Of a stretch of DNA of 34,730 bases, positions 1 to 7,837 are shown piece after piece. The DNA comes from Leptospirales bacterium (GTDB taxonomy: Bacteria; Spirochaetota; Leptospiria; Leptospirales; Leptonemataceae). The notes under the pieces are model-generated. The model saw only the letters and a program-made list of their open reading frames with translations. It searched no databases and was not told the origin of the DNA. Every line of letters begins with the position of its first letter. Within the stretch, counting starts at the first letter, position 1. The translations under genes were made by a program, and so were the position numbers. The stretch covers positions 1 to 34,730 of the forward strand of contig JAIBBM010000043.1 in the NCBI GenBank assembly GCA_019694685.1. The letters are read 5' to 3'.

Positions 1-845
1 GCTGTCTTGTGTGTTTCGCCTGTTCCGCCTTGCCATACAGTGTAGTATGGAGTCCAGCGAGTCCAGGTAGTGTAGCAAGTAGAGAGCCACAGGAATCCAC
101 ATGCATAGGATTCTTTGAGCTGTCCGTTTCCACGTGCACAATGTGCGTTTACAGAACCAACCTGGTTGATACCGCAGAGAGAGTGGTTTGCAACCACGCC
201 GTCGTCGATGCCTGGAAGGAACGCAGGAGTCACTCCATAAGTTTCTGGATCATGACCTTCGCCTGACGTCAGGTAGATAGTGAGTCCACCGGACTGGTTG
301 TGGTTGAAGCCGTTACGCGCTCCGCTTGTGCTCACTGAATGATCCAGCTGTCCGCCGTAGTTGCTCCAGCCAATCCATGCGAGGTAGGTAACTGACATAT
401 CAGCCAGTTCAGATCCACCTGCTGCGGATGCCATTTCCTGGATGCGACGAATGTGGTAGTAGCTTGCTAGAGACGGATTGAGGCCAAAGAAAGCAGAAGC
501 TACCAGCCCACCTGTTGAGTGAGTGTAGATTTCGCAATCGTTTGCGCCAGTGCAGAATGTGTTGAGTGCGCGATACAGCTCAAGCTGTGCTCCGCATTCG
601 TTCCAGCTGTAGGCTCCGCCTGGTTGTTCGCCGTCAAAACCAACGTAACGAACGTTTGTGGTCTGAGGTGTGAATCCCCAGCCGCTCCAGTAACCGCCCA
701 CGTCTGTAGTTGCGCTGGATGTGTTTGGAATGGTGCCACTGCAATGATTCGTTGCAGATCTACCGTGTACGAAAAGTTTGAATGTTGCGGCTGAAACGCT
801 AGATGCTGCGAATGCCACCAGTCCTAGAAGTATAAGTTTCTTCAT
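1..845 (-). CDS. Exported lipase-like alpha/beta hydrolase, 3' end beyond window
   Basis: The reading frame stays open from ATG at 845 to the left edge (281 codons, no stop). It starts MKKLILLGLVAFAASSVSAA, a clear signal peptide with an AxA-type site near residue 19. The mature part begins with FKLFVHGR, a typical first beta-strand plus HG oxyanion motif. It carries THSTGG around Ser110, a GxSxG-like nucleophile elbow with Thr in place of the first Gly. GGSELAD near residues 143-149 and DGVVANHSLCG near 214-224 recall the Ca-binding and catalytic Asp/His regions of family I bacterial lipases. Many Cys suggest disulfides in an extracytoplasmic enzyme. A GGGGGAG ribosome-binding site lies about 7 bases before the ATG. 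The lipase assignment is by motif order only; a related esterase or depolymerase is possible. The C-terminus is not visible. Confidence 0.72.
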   Translation of the reverse strand, partial: MKKLILLGLVAFAASSVSAATFKLFVHGRSATNHCSGTIPNTSSATTDVGGYWSGWGFTPQTTNVRYVGFDGEQPGGAYSWNECGAQLELYRALNTFCTGANDCEIYTHSTGGLVASAFFGLNPSLASYYHIRRIQEMASAAGGSELADMSVTYLAWIGWSNYGGQLDHSVSTSGARNGFNHNQSGGLTIYLTSGEGHDPETYGVTPAFLPGIDDGVVANHSLCGINQVGSVNAHCARGNGQLKESYACGFLWLSTCYTTWTRWTPYYTVWQGGTGETHKT

Positions 846-874
846 CGGTCACTCCCCCCACTGAGTGTTGAGAC

Positions 875-903
875 ATTTGCTGACACCGTGTCACAAAAGT
901 CAA
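875..903 (-). promoter_or_regulatory. Candidate promoter with palindromic operator for the lipase-like gene
   Basis: On the minus strand TTGACT (903-898) is followed after 17 bases by a weak GCAAAT (880-875). The spacer contains the palindrome TGACACGGTGTCA (893-881), with 6-bp arms around one base. A dyad between the two hexamers is a classic repressor position. The -35 is good, the -10 poor; the regulator is unknown. Confidence 0.4.
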
Positions 904-969
904 CCCGAATTCGGTGCAATGCACAAAAAAAAAGAGCAATTCCATCCGAAAAAAGCAAAAACGCCCGCC

Positions 970-1560
970 TTACGGAGCTGCCACAGCCCGAACCATGGCC
1001 TCTCTGGACTCGCGAGCGAATCTTTTTTGAAGAGTACGACTCACTGGATAGCCAATCCATGCAAGTAGTCCCGGTCGCGAGAAAGCAAAGAGATCGTAGT
1101 GGACCTGCCCGGTTTTGCGGTCATATTCGACCAGAAACCGCTCCTCTCCGATTTCGCTGTGCGAAGTCAACGTGCCATAGGCGAAACCAAATCGTTCCAT
1201 TTCCCCTGTTTCTTCTACAGTATAGAGAATTCGGGATGCGTTGAGTGAATAGAACCCCAGATGTCTGGCCACGACGGCAACAGTCCGACCCGCCTCCAGA
1301 GGCGTTTCTAGCGGAACCAGATCAATCCAGCTCAGATCAAACATTTTCCATTGGCGAATCGCTGCCTTTGCGCGTTCAAAAATAGCCGGCCCCGTTCCGA
1401 GGTACTGTCGATTGTAGTCCAGGTTATAGCGACCGGAAAGAGTGAGTTCCCCAGGAGCTCCTTGACTCATCCCGGTTTCCTCATACGAGAAACGGTCTGT
1501 AGCAGAAACCTCAAGAAATCTCAGCACATCCGATTCACGGGGAGCACGCAGCATCATCAT
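970..1560 (-). CDS. DUF1990 family protein
   Basis: A 196-residue soluble protein. The central stretch VVARHLGFYSLNASRILYTV, then RFGFAYGTLTSHSEIGEERF and a C-terminal FAFSRPGLLAWIGYPVSRTL, match the conserved blocks I know from DUF1990, a family of unknown biochemistry. No signal peptide or membrane segment is evident. The start is the first of three ATGs, with GAAGG about 9 bases upstream. It is divergent from the DUF1295 gene across about 90 bases, so the two may share a regulatory region. A role with the neighbouring lipid operon is inference only. Confidence 0.85.
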   Translation of the reverse strand: MMMLRAPRESDVLRFLEVSATDRFSYEETGMSQGAPGELTLSGRYNLDYNRQYLGTGPAIFERAKAAIRQWKMFDLSWIDLVPLETPLEAGRTVAVVARHLGFYSLNASRILYTVEETGEMERFGFAYGTLTSHSEIGEERFLVEYDRKTGQVHYDLFAFSRPGLLAWIGYPVSRTLQKRFARESREAMVRAVAAP

Positions 1561-1652
1561 CCGATTTGGCCTTCGACATATTGTCCAATGTTTTTGCGTT
1601 TCCTACGACAAAATATAGAGACAGCGGAACGCATTTCCATTAGTTTACCAGG

Positions 1653-2447
1653 ATGCACTTCCTGCCTTTCTTTTCTTTCGATTCCTGGAACCTGTTGTCT
1701 ACCCTCATTCTGGTGTTCGCAGTCCAGGCATTCTGTTTCATCTTTGCATCTGTTTTCCAAACAGACAAACTGACTGATTTTGCGTACGGAATGACCTTTG
1801 TTCTACTCGCGTCTATTTTTCTTTTGCAGGCAGGCGAAAATACGCTGTCATGGATTCTTTGCAGTTGCATCATCCTGTGGGGCTTGAGACTTTCCGGATA
1901 TCTTTTTGTTCGAATTCTGAAAATCGGCAAAGACGAACGATTTGACGGGAGAAGAGAGAATTTCTGGAGATTCGCATTCTTCTGGATCTTTCAAGCGATT
2001 GTCATCTGGGTCATCTTGCTTCCAGTCATAGTCGCCGTGCAATCAAGTGCACAACCTGGCGTCTTGAGCTATGCGGGCGTTGCTGTGTTTCTCTTTGGCC
2101 TGGTATACGAAACTATCGCGGACGCGCAAAAATTCCAATTTCGCAACAGGCCCGAAAACAAAGGCAAATGGATAGAGAGCGGACTCTGGAAATACTCAAG
2201 ATATCCCAACTACTTTGGTGAAGTCGTTTTGTGGTGGGGAGTTTTCCTTATTGCGATCCCTGCGTTATCCGCAGCAGCATGGTTTACAATCGCAGGTCCC
2301 ATTTGCATCACGTTCATCCTTCTGAAAGTGAGCGGCATTCCGCTGCTGGAAGAAGGTCACAAAAAAAGGTACGGAAAGAATCCTGCATGGCTGGCCTACG
2401 CAAAGCGAACGAGCACACTCTTCCCGTGGTTTCCTGAAAAGCAATGA
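1653..2447 (+). CDS. DUF1295 membrane protein (steroid 5-alpha-reductase-like)
   Basis: A 264-residue polytopic membrane protein with about six hydrophobic segments. The signature GLWKYSRYPNYFGEVVLWWG at residues 177-196 is the conserved C-terminal motif of DUF1295 and the wider steroid 5-alpha-reductase / isoprenylcysteine-methyltransferase superfamily, where this region binds NADPH or SAM. It probably reduces or methylates a lipid in the inner membrane. It is the first gene of a seven-gene operon, and its stop overlaps the next start (ATGA at 2444-2447). The ribosome-binding site is weak: only CCAGG directly before the ATG, and no better in-frame start is seen nearby. The substrate is unknown. 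Confidence 0.88.
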   Translation: MHFLPFFSFDSWNLLSTLILVFAVQAFCFIFASVFQTDKLTDFAYGMTFVLLASIFLLQAGENTLSWILCSCIILWGLRLSGYLFVRILKIGKDERFDGRRENFWRFAFFWIFQAIVIWVILLPVIVAVQSSAQPGVLSYAGVAVFLFGLVYETIADAQKFQFRNRPENKGKWIESGLWKYSRYPNYFGEVVLWWGVFLIAIPALSAAAWFTIAGPICITFILLKVSGIPLLEEGHKKRYGKNPAWLAYAKRTSTLFPWFPEKQ

Positions 2448-3733
2448 AACTGCGACTCGGAGCAGGTTACGGAGCGGCCGAAACAGGAATCGCTGCAGCA
2501 GAAGTTATGCTGCAGCTCTATCTTCTGAATTTCTATATTGGCCAGGGATTGAGCCCTTTTCTGACTGGACTGGCACTTGCCTGTGCCGTAGCGCTGGATG
2601 CGTTTGCGGACCCGTTAGTTGGCGGGATCTCTGATAGAGCTCGTCCGGAGATGGGCAGAAGACGTGCATTCATTCTGGGTGGCTCCATCTTTCTTTCCAT
2701 TGCGATGCCCGCACTCTTTCATCCACCTTCCACGGGAGAAGCAGGGCTGTTTGCATATCTCTTAATTTCCTACCTCGGGGTCAACCTTGCCATGACCCTT
2801 CTCTCCGTTCCTCACAGCGCGATGGCGGGGGAACTTGTTCCGGATCCATCGGAAAGGACTGCACTATTTGGATTTCGCCTTTTGTTCAATTGCGTCGGAC
2901 TGCTGGCTGGAATCATTTCTCCTTCTCTTTCCGGATCTTCCGGCCATGGTAGCATTGTCATTGGAGTGATCGCGCTTGTCTCTGCGCTCATCACATTTCG
3001 CGCGACGAGAGGTCTGGACGTCCTACCGGCAAAACCAGAGTCGAATGTGCCGCGCCAGCCCATGCTGGACGTTATGCGATCTACGCTGAGCAACCGGTCA
3101 TTTCTCCTCCTGGTTCTTGCGTTTCTGATCGCCTCAGTGGGTAGAACATTCAACTCCTCTCTGGCTCTCTACTACTACAAATACAGACTCTTACTCTCAG
3201 AGGAACAAACAACACGCGTCGTCCTGGGACTCTTTGTACTTGTGGTCACCGTTTCCATTGTCGCATGGGTCCTCCTTGCCAGAAGGTACGGAAAGAAAAG
3301 GCCCGCTTTTGCCGGAATCCTGGGCCTTGGCCTTTTGACTGCCATAGGCTATCCACTTTATCCTCCGGGTCAGCTGGGTGGTCCAATTCTAGCCGCTGTG
3401 CTCGGCGGATTCTTTGTCGCATCGATCATCCTTTTCGAGTCTCTTGTAGCGGACATGGCGGAAGCAGAGAGAGTGCGTTCTGGTGAGGCCAGAGAAGGGA
3501 TCTTTTTCGGCTTCTGGAAAATGGCTAACAAAGCCGCAAGAGCGCTTGGTCTTGCACTGTCCGGGGTGGCTCTCAGCGGAATTGGTTTTTCAAACACAGT
3601 AACTCCCGGGCCAGAGATTGCCTGGAAAATTGCACTTCTATTCGGCCCGGGCGTCGGAGCCTGTTTTATAGCAGCAGCTGTCATTTTCCTTGGTGTCCAG
3701 GAGCCAGAAAAACCCGTTCAAAATCCTGTCTAA
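2444..3733 (+). CDS. MFS transporter, GPH/MelB-like (MFS_2)
   Basis: A 429-residue transporter with about twelve hydrophobic segments. DPLVGGISDRARPEMGRRRA near residues 57-76 is the loop 2-3 signature of the glycoside-pentoside-hexuronide:cation symporter branch (MFS_2). Most characterised members carry sugars, but MFS_2 also includes the vertebrate lysolipid carrier MFSD2A. In this operon, between lipid-modifying enzymes, a lipid or lipid-precursor substrate is as likely as a sugar. It is translationally coupled to the DUF1295 gene by a 4-base overlap. The substrate cannot be read from the sequence. Confidence 0.88.
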   Translation: MKLRLGAGYGAAETGIAAAEVMLQLYLLNFYIGQGLSPFLTGLALACAVALDAFADPLVGGISDRARPEMGRRRAFILGGSIFLSIAMPALFHPPSTGEAGLFAYLLISYLGVNLAMTLLSVPHSAMAGELVPDPSERTALFGFRLLFNCVGLLAGIISPSLSGSSGHGSIVIGVIALVSALITFRATRGLDVLPAKPESNVPRQPMLDVMRSTLSNRSFLLLVLAFLIASVGRTFNSSLALYYYKYRLLLSEEQTTRVVLGLFVLVVTVSIVAWVLLARRYGKKRPAFAGILGLGLLTAIGYPLYPPGQLGGPILAAVLGGFFVASIILFESLVADMAEAERVRSGEAREGIFFGFWKMANKAARALGLALSGVALSGIGFSNTVTPGPEIAWKIALLFGPGVGACFIAAAVIFLGVQEPEKPVQNPV

Positions 3734-3750
3734 TGTTTTCAAAAAACATT
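3732..3750 (+). other. Small A+T-rich hairpin between two operon genes
   Basis: AATGTTTT (3732-3739) and AAAACATT (3743-3750) form a perfect 8-bp stem with a 3-base loop, starting in the MFS stop codon. There is no following T tract, so it is not a terminator. It may stabilise or process the operon mRNA. The next gene starts 40 bases later without a strong Shine-Dalgarno. Confidence 0.35.
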
Positions 3751-3790
3751 GGACGAAATTCAAGAACAGGATTTCCTTATCCAGTAGCAC

Positions 3791-5050
3791 ATGAAACGCA
3801 CGCTGGCTATTGTTGGTTCGGGGATCTCGGGAATGGGAGCGCTGTATGCGCTGCGAGATGAATTCGCCATCACCCTGTATGAAAAGGCAGATCGAATTGG
3901 CGGACACACTCATACTGTGACAGTAGAGGATCCGTCCGGTCCGCTACCTGTGGACACTGGCTTTATAGTATATAACACAACCACGTACCCCCTCCTGACT
4001 CGACTCTTCGAAGAACTGAAAATCAAAACAGAATGGAGCGATATGTCCTTTGGTGTGCAGAACCTGGACACAGGACTTGAATGGGCGGGTCACAATCTGG
4101 GAAGCGTATTCGCACAGAAGAAAAATCTGCTTCGGCCGGCTTTCTGGAGAATGGTTCTAGAAATTCTCAGATTCAACCGCACAGCACTCAGACGCGCCCA
4201 GGAAAACTCCGAGGAAATTTCTCTTGGCGATTTCCTCAGAAATGACCGTTACAGCGACTACTTCATAGACAACTACATTGTCCCCATGGGCTCTGCTGTG
4301 TGGTCCACTCCCGCGAGAAACATGCTGGATTTCCCTGCGAGAACATTCATCGAGTTTTTTTCGAATCACGGATTTCTTGAAGTAGAAAGACGCGTTCGCT
4401 GGCGCACTGTATCAGGTGGATCGCATTCCTATATCAAGGCAATCCTGGATGAGGGAAAGCCAGAAATCCAAACAGGGCAACCTGTAACATCTGTCAGGCG
4501 CACCGCGAGTGGGAAAGTAGAAGTAACAACGCCACTTGAAAAGCGAGAGTTTGATTTCGTTCTCATGGCGTCTCACGCGAACGAAACTCTTTCTATGCTA
4601 GCAGATCCAACGCATGCAGAAACTGAGCTTCTGTCTCACTTTCACTACCAAAAAAATGAAGCAGTGCTGCATTTTGACGAATCCGTCTTACCTTCTGCTC
4701 CGCAGTGTCATGCGGCGTGGAATTTCCGCACTAAATCTGGAGTGCAGGCCATCGCATATTCAATGAAGCGCCTGCAAAATATCAAGTCTGATCGCCACTA
4801 CATTGTTTCCCTGGGAGAGTTCGAACGCATAGACGAAAAGAAAATCATTCGCAGCATGACATACGAACATCCTCTATTCGATCTGAAAACGGCCCAGGCA
4901 CAAAAATCCCTGCACCTCTTGAATGAGACCGGACCCATATTTTTCTCCGGCAGCTATTTTCGCTACGGCTTCCATGAAGATGGGCTCTGGTCTGCGTCCC
5001 TCGCCGCAAGGAGGATTCTCGATGTTTCGAGGCAACTCGTGCATGTATGA
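3791..5050 (+). CDS. FAD-dependent amine-oxidase-like protein (COG2907 type)
   Basis: 419 residues. The N-terminus has the Rossmann FAD motif VGSGISGMGAL (residues 8-18) followed by the second FAD motif YEKADRIGGHTHTV, typical of flavin amine-oxidase/desaturase-fold enzymes. FSGSYFRYGFHEDGLWSA near the C-terminus is the usual flavin-closing region. Proteins of this kind are encoded next to cyclopropane-fatty-acid synthases in many bacteria, and an FAD-oxidase domain of this type is fused N-terminally to plant cyclopropane fatty acid synthases (Sterculia type). I infer that it oxidises or reduces the methylated acyl chain or otherwise assists the methyltransferase. The following gene overlaps its 3' end by 29 bases. 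Confidence 0.87.
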   Translation: MKRTLAIVGSGISGMGALYALRDEFAITLYEKADRIGGHTHTVTVEDPSGPLPVDTGFIVYNTTTYPLLTRLFEELKIKTEWSDMSFGVQNLDTGLEWAGHNLGSVFAQKKNLLRPAFWRMVLEILRFNRTALRRAQENSEEISLGDFLRNDRYSDYFIDNYIVPMGSAVWSTPARNMLDFPARTFIEFFSNHGFLEVERRVRWRTVSGGSHSYIKAILDEGKPEIQTGQPVTSVRRTASGKVEVTTPLEKREFDFVLMASHANETLSMLADPTHAETELLSHFHYQKNEAVLHFDESVLPSAPQCHAAWNFRTKSGVQAIAYSMKRLQNIKSDRHYIVSLGEFERIDEKKIIRSMTYEHPLFDLKTAQAQKSLHLLNETGPIFFSGSYFRYGFHEDGLWSASLAARRILDVSRQLVHV

Positions 5051-5837
5051 AGGACGTGTATCACACGTCAGACAGAAACCTGTTCGTAATTCATTTACGT
5101 ACGGTCTCTATATGTTCGCCATAGACGTGGATGAACTCCCCAGACTGGATCGGTCCATGATTTCAGTGAATCGTAGAGGCGTTTTTTCCTTCTACGATCA
5201 GGATCATCTAAAATTCATTCCAGGCGATCAGGCAGCACCTATCGCGGGACACTCAGATCTTCGCGTGAGATTGGAGAAGTATCTGGCAACCGTCCGGCCA
5301 GGCTTCGTGCCTTCTCGCATTCTGCTGGTCACCAATCTTCGCGTGTTTGGATACGTGTTCAATCCAGTGAGCTTCTATTTCCTGTTCGATGACTCTTCGC
5401 ACGAAGAAACAGTGAGGGCCGTTCTTGTAGAAGTGAACAACACGTATCTGGAACAAAAAGCGTTTCTGATCGAAGATAGTTCTCTGGAAAAAGTAGAACA
5501 GAAACTATTCTACGTCTCCCCTTTTGTCTCCTACGACGACACGTTCCATTTCCGTCTCACTCCTCCAGAAGATAGTCTCACAGTGATGATCGACTCGAAG
5601 AGAGAGAACCATGTGGAAGTCAGATCTGTTCTGAAAGCAAATCGCGTCCCTATGTCCAGGTGGGAGCTGGTTCGCCTGTCGATTCGCTACCCGCTGCAGA
5701 CCATTCGCGTGATCTTTCTCATCCACTGGCAGGCAATGCGTCTTTATCTTCGAGGTGTTCCCTTTTTCCAGAAAAAGGCCACAGACGATCTGATCCGAAT
5801 GCACGCACAAAGAAACCATCCTGGAGGCACAAGTTGA
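5022..5837 (+). CDS. DUF1365 domain-containing protein
   Basis: A 271-residue protein starting at ATG 5022, chosen because AAGGAGG (5008-5014) sits seven bases upstream, the best ribosome-binding site in the operon. An in-frame ATG at 4923 lies deep in the preceding gene. The N-terminal MYEGRVSHVRQKPVRNSFTY and the central FGYVFNPVSFYFLFD are hallmark DUF1365 blocks. The family has no proven activity as far as I know, but it is almost always placed between a COG2907 FAD protein and a CFA synthase, as here. Its stop overlaps the next start (TTGA). Confidence 0.88.
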   Translation: MFRGNSCMYEGRVSHVRQKPVRNSFTYGLYMFAIDVDELPRLDRSMISVNRRGVFSFYDQDHLKFIPGDQAAPIAGHSDLRVRLEKYLATVRPGFVPSRILLVTNLRVFGYVFNPVSFYFLFDDSSHEETVRAVLVEVNNTYLEQKAFLIEDSSLEKVEQKLFYVSPFVSYDDTFHFRLTPPEDSLTVMIDSKRENHVEVRSVLKANRVPMSRWELVRLSIRYPLQTIRVIFLIHWQAMRLYLRGVPFFQKKATDDLIRMHAQRNHPGGTS

Positions 5838-7102
5838 AAGCGCTTGCAACGAACATCACGCCCGAAATTAAAAAGGAGCGCACGCCGCGGTCAGCCGCGG
5901 AGCGAATCTTCTATAAATATCTTGCTCGCGCAAATCGCGGATCACTGGAGATTCAATTCCCGTCGAGCGGAGAATTCAGGACGCTCGGACAGAGAAGCGA
6001 TAGCGCGCCCATCATGCAAATTCTGGATGAGCGTTTCTTCTGGAAGGTTCTGCGTTTTGGTGAAGTAGGTTTTGGAGAAGCATACGTGGACGGCCTGTGG
6101 ACTACAGACGATCTCGCAGGCGTGCTTTCCTGGTTTCTGGCGAATAATTCTGTTACACCCACATTCTCCGCGAATCGTGGAAAATCCTGGTTCGTGAATG
6201 TACTTGGAATCGTGAATCGGGCTCGTCACGCTCTCAGAAGAAATACCAGAGCTCGCAGTAAGAAAAACATTTCAGAACACTACGATTTGTCCAATGAATT
6301 CTTTAGCCTGCTCCTGGACAAAAGCATGACCTACTCTTGCGCCATGTTTACAAAAGAATTGTCCCTTCACCAGGCACAGCTTCGCAAATTCGAAGTCATT
6401 TGCCAGAAGCTCGGACTAAAAGAAGGAATGCGCGTCCTTGAAATTGGATGTGGATGGGGTGGATTTGCTGTCCATGCGGCCACTCATTTCGGCGTGCACA
6501 TGGATTGCATTACGATCTCTCGCGAACAACACGACTGGGTCAAGAAACTGATCAGCGAACGTGGCCTGGAAGATCGCATAACGGTTCGAATGCTCGACTA
6601 CCGCGACCTCACAGGGCAATATGATCGGGTGGTTTCCATTGAAATGGTGGAAGCTCTTGGTTACGAATTCCTGGACCAGTTCTTCCAGAAAGCAGCGTCT
6701 GCACTGGCACCGGATGGCCTGATGCTCATTCAGGCGATCACATTCCCGGATCCATACTACGAGCCTTATCTACAACAGACCGATTGGACGCAGAAGTATA
6801 TTTTCCCTGGATCCTGCCTCCTCAGTCTCCGCGAAACGTTAAACGCCATTCATCGCACCAGTGATCTGGTGCTGTGGGATGTAGAAAGCCTTGGGCCAAA
6901 CTACGCTGAGACGCTTCGTCAGTGGAGAAAGAATCTGCACACGAATCGTAGCGCGATCGAAAAGCTCGGATACGACGAACGATTCTTCCGCAAATGGAAT
7001 TACTACCTGGTATTCTGTGAAGTTGGTTTTGAAGCTAGATACATCAACGTTCAGCAGTGGCTCTTTGGCCGGCCTATGGCTCAGTCCTTACGTTCGATTT
7101 AG
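5834..7102 (+). CDS. cfa: Cyclopropane-fatty-acyl-phospholipid synthase-like SAM methyltransferase
   Basis: 422 residues from TTG 5834, which overlaps the preceding stop as TTGA and has TGGAGG (5822-5827) six bases upstream; the frame is open further upstream, but without family similarity. HYDLSNEFF (149-157) is the acyl-chain-site motif and VLEIGCGWGGFA (201-212) the SAM motif I. TYSCAMF retains the Cys (169) that I align with E. coli Cfa Cys139; Glu273 and Tyr357 align with its bicarbonate-site Glu and Tyr. The bicarbonate-site His (E. coli H266 in HTI, from memory) is Gln300 here (QAI). KYIFPGSCLLSL resembles plant cyclopropane synthases. The product could be a cyclopropane, methyl-branched or furan-type fatty acid. 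It acts on membrane phospholipid acyl chains. Confidence 0.9.
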   Translation: MKALATNITPEIKKERTPRSAAERIFYKYLARANRGSLEIQFPSSGEFRTLGQRSDSAPIMQILDERFFWKVLRFGEVGFGEAYVDGLWTTDDLAGVLSWFLANNSVTPTFSANRGKSWFVNVLGIVNRARHALRRNTRARSKKNISEHYDLSNEFFSLLLDKSMTYSCAMFTKELSLHQAQLRKFEVICQKLGLKEGMRVLEIGCGWGGFAVHAATHFGVHMDCITISREQHDWVKKLISERGLEDRITVRMLDYRDLTGQYDRVVSIEMVEALGYEFLDQFFQKAASALAPDGLMLIQAITFPDPYYEPYLQQTDWTQKYIFPGSCLLSLRETLNAIHRTSDLVLWDVESLGPNYAETLRQWRKNLHTNRSAIEKLGYDERFFRKWNYYLVFCEVGFEARYINVQQWLFGRPMAQSLRSI

Positions 7103-7111
7103 GAGATGGAT

Positions 7112-7837
7112 ATGAAAAAGAACATTCTAAGATTCCTGGTTTTACTCATCGCAGGAGGACCTTTGCACGCTGTGGAAAAAAGAATCGAATACTTTGCAAA
7201 AGCATATGATCGAAATACCGGCAAGTTCATCTACACGGAAATGCACTCCGAAATCTGGGTAGGCGGGAAGCATGCGGGTTCTGAGATCAATTACCTGGGT
7301 CCCGACGGAAAGGTGCTCGCATCTAAAACCATTCGCTACGGGTCGCGAAAGGCCGCTCCCGATTTCAAATTTGAAGACAAGAGAACCGGGTATCTGGAAG
7401 CCGCTTACTGGTCTGGACAATCGTCTATGGAATTCTGGAAACGAGAAAATCCAGGCGATCAGGTCAGACAGGTTCGCCTCAACGCACCGACCAGTGACAC
7501 GGTTGTGGACGCCGGTTTTGATTATTTCATTCGCGAAAACTGGGAACGCCTGATGCAACAGGACGTGCTTGTTCATTTCGCAGTCCCGGCTCGCCACAGC
7601 TTCTTCGATTTTCGCATCCAGCGCGCGAATCGTCCGGCATCCAATCCGGCTCTCGTGTTGTTTGATGTCCGCATCGCAAATCCACTGCTCAATCTTCTAG
7701 TGGACAAGATCACAGTGGGCTATGACAGAAACTCGCGCAGACTCATGACTTACGAAGGTCTGTCCAACATCAGTGACGAAAACGGAAAGAGTCGCGCAGC
7801 GCGCATCGTGTTTGATTATTCAAAGGCAGGACTATAA
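7112..7837 (+). CDS. Exported protein of unknown function in the lipid operon
   Basis: About 241 residues, beginning MKKNILRFLVLLIAGGPLHA, a signal peptide with cleavage after LHA. ATG 7112 is preferred over ATG 7106 because AGGAG (7101-7105) touches the latter and is properly spaced (6 bases) from the former. The mature part is beta-rich, with aromatic and charged alternation (for example YFAKAYDRNTGKFIYTEMH), and has no Cys or transmembrane helix. I do not recognise a family. Its position between two methyltransferases, with a TAATG junction to the next gene, implies a periplasmic role linked to the lipid product, such as binding or transfer; this is inference. Confidence 0.72.
   Translation: MKKNILRFLVLLIAGGPLHAVEKRIEYFAKAYDRNTGKFIYTEMHSEIWVGGKHAGSEINYLGPDGKVLASKTIRYGSRKAAPDFKFEDKRTGYLEAAYWSGQSSMEFWKRENPGDQVRQVRLNAPTSDTVVDAGFDYFIRENWERLMQQDVLVHFAVPARHSFFDFRIQRANRPASNPALVLFDVRIANPLLNLLVDKITVGYDRNSRRLMTYEGLSNISDENGKSRAARIVFDYSKAGL

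Noticed and set aside
922..934. A9 tract near 925-933 as phase-variable repeat
   Set aside because: It lies upstream of the putative minus-strand promoter, outside coding sequence and core promoter elements, so no effect can be argued.
3791..3850. Possible strong ribosome-binding site for the FAD gene in the AGGATTTCC stretch
   Set aside because: It lies about 20 bases from the ATG, too far; the start is kept on protein similarity instead.
4923..5021. Upstream extension of the DUF1365 protein to ATG 4923
   Set aside because: It would lie deep inside the FAD gene, has no family similarity, and ATG 5022 has an AAGGAGG site at ideal distance.
5660..5833. Extension of the Cfa-like protein to an ATG at 5660
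   Set aside because: The extra 58 residues are a shadow of the DUF1365 gene in another frame; TTG 5834 has a proper ribosome-binding site and TTGA overlap.
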